Part shown: in pieces, positions 6,562 through 7,075 of the stretch | Layout: each line of letters starts with the position of its first letter | How positions within the stretch are numbered: position 1 is the first letter of the stretch | NCBI GenBank assembly: GCA_017628935.1 | Contig: JAGBYC010000186.1 | Span: 1 to 7,075 of the forward strand | Direction: 5' to 3' | DNA from: Clostridia bacterium | GTDB lineage: Bacteria; Bacillota; Clostridia; Christensenellales; Borkfalkiaceae | DNA length: 7,075 nt | Made by a program: the position numbers and the translations under genes | Notes under the pieces: generated by a model | The model's input: the letters and a program-made list of their open reading frames with translations, nothing else | What the model was told of the DNA's origin: nothing | Databases searched by the model: none

Positions 6562-7075
6562 AAGTTATTTTAACCGGTGGCGCAGGCTTTATAGGTAGTT
6601 GTTTTTTAAAAACGCTAAACGATATGGGCGTTACTAACGTTATAGTTGTTGATAATATAAATAGTGAAGATAAAACGCAAAACTTAAAAAACAAAAAGTA
6701 TTTAGCCTATTACGATAAAACGGAATTTTTATCAAAGTTAAACGAAATTAGTGGCGTAACGCATATCGTTCATTTAGGTGCTTGTTCTTCTACTACTGAA
6801 ACTAACGTAGAGTATTTATATAAAAACAACGTTGAATACGGTATTAGTTTATACGAATACGCTTTAAAAGTTGGGGCAAGTTTTATATACGCAAGTTCAG
6901 CCGCCACCTACGGTTTAGGCGAGCGTGGATTTAGCGATAAATTATTGCCCGAAGAACTTACTCCACTTAACCCATACGGTGTTAGTAAAAATTTGTTTGA
7001 TAAATTTATTTATAGTAAAACTACTAAGCCTAAACAAGTTGTTGGTTTAAAGTTTTTTAACGTTTATGGACCTAA
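6558..7075 (+). CDS. hldD: ADP-L-glycero-D-manno-heptose 6-epimerase, N-terminal part (cut by window end)
   Basis: Short-chain dehydrogenase-type epimerase that inverts C6 of ADP-D,D-heptose using bound NADP, giving the L,D form used by heptosyltransferases. The 172 readable codons cover roughly the first half of a protein normally about 310 residues long, with no stop before the window edge. Seen: the nucleotide-binding loop TGGAGFIGS at 6-14; VVDN at 30-33; the HldD signature GACSSTTE at 74-81; YASSAATYG at 111-119; the catalytic YxxxK as Y140 and K144 in NPYGVSKNLFD; and FFNVYGP at 166-172. The GACSSTTE and SSAATYG segments match HldD rather than generic UDP-sugar epimerases. A GGGGG at 6546-6550, seven bases before the ATG, supports the start, which overlaps the gmhB stop by four bases (ATGA). 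Confidence 0.95.
   Translation, partial: MKVILTGGAGFIGSCFLKTLNDMGVTNVIVVDNINSEDKTQNLKNKKYLAYYDKTEFLSKLNEISGVTHIVHLGACSSTTETNVEYLYKNNVEYGISLYEYALKVGASFIYASSAATYGLGERGFSDKLLPEELTPLNPYGVSKNLFDKFIYSKTTKPKQVVGLKFFNVYGP

Noticed and set aside
1..7075. Recurrent GTTAACGTTA-like words as a repeat family or protein-binding sites
   Set aside because: Those inspected fall in coding frame, mostly as Val, Asn and Val codons, at irregular spacing; codon choice explains them better than a dispersed repeat.

Overview
The window is a single, tightly packed, plus-strand gene cluster of about 35% GC (estimated by eye). All eight coding regions run left to right. The largest gap between them is 17 bases, and four of the seven junctions overlap. 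No promoter, terminator, RNA gene, mobile element or CRISPR array is visible, so this looks like the interior of a long operon cut by both window edges. The low GC, AAAGGAG-type ribosome binding sites, TAA stop preference and cysteine-rich proteins (including a radical SAM enzyme) suggest a low-GC anaerobe, possibly an uncultured Clostridia-like gut Firmicute. That assignment is an inference. The ADP-heptose genes are better known from Gram-negative bacteria, so a Gram-negative anaerobe remains possible. Trp is encoded by TGG and no gene contains an in-frame TGA, so the standard code fits.

Layout. The left end holds a GT9 (heptosyltransferase-type) glycosyltransferase (23-1336) with an unusual cysteine-rich N-terminus. 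It is followed by a radical SAM protein with a SPASM-like cysteine tail (1348-2427), a GNAT acyltransferase (2417-2965), a stand-alone AMP-forming acyl/aminoacyl ligase (2955-4340) and a small acyl carrier protein (4342-4557). The right third is an ADP-heptose pathway: bifunctional HldE (4575-6026), the bisphosphate phosphatase GmhB (6010-6561), and the first 172 codons of the epimerase HldD (6558 to the window end). The sedoheptulose-7-phosphate isomerase GmhA is not in the window.

How the parts may work together. HldE, GmhB and HldD convert D-glycero-D-manno-heptose 7-phosphate to ADP-L-glycero-D-manno-heptose, and the GT9 enzyme is the obvious candidate to use it. The ligase, carrier protein and GNAT form a plausible acyl-loading and transfer relay: the ligase activates a carboxylic or amino acid, the carrier holds it as a thioester, and the GNAT transfers it to an amine or hydroxyl. 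The radical SAM enzyme could modify either the sugar or the acyl group. The most interesting hypothesis is that this is a heptose glycan tailored with an unusual carrier-bound acyl group. Each gene-family call is well supported. The joint pathway is inferred from operon structure alone.

Two sequence-wide signals also stand out: no GATC site in the whole window, and a strong tendency for pyrimidine-ending codons to end in C when the next codon begins with G.
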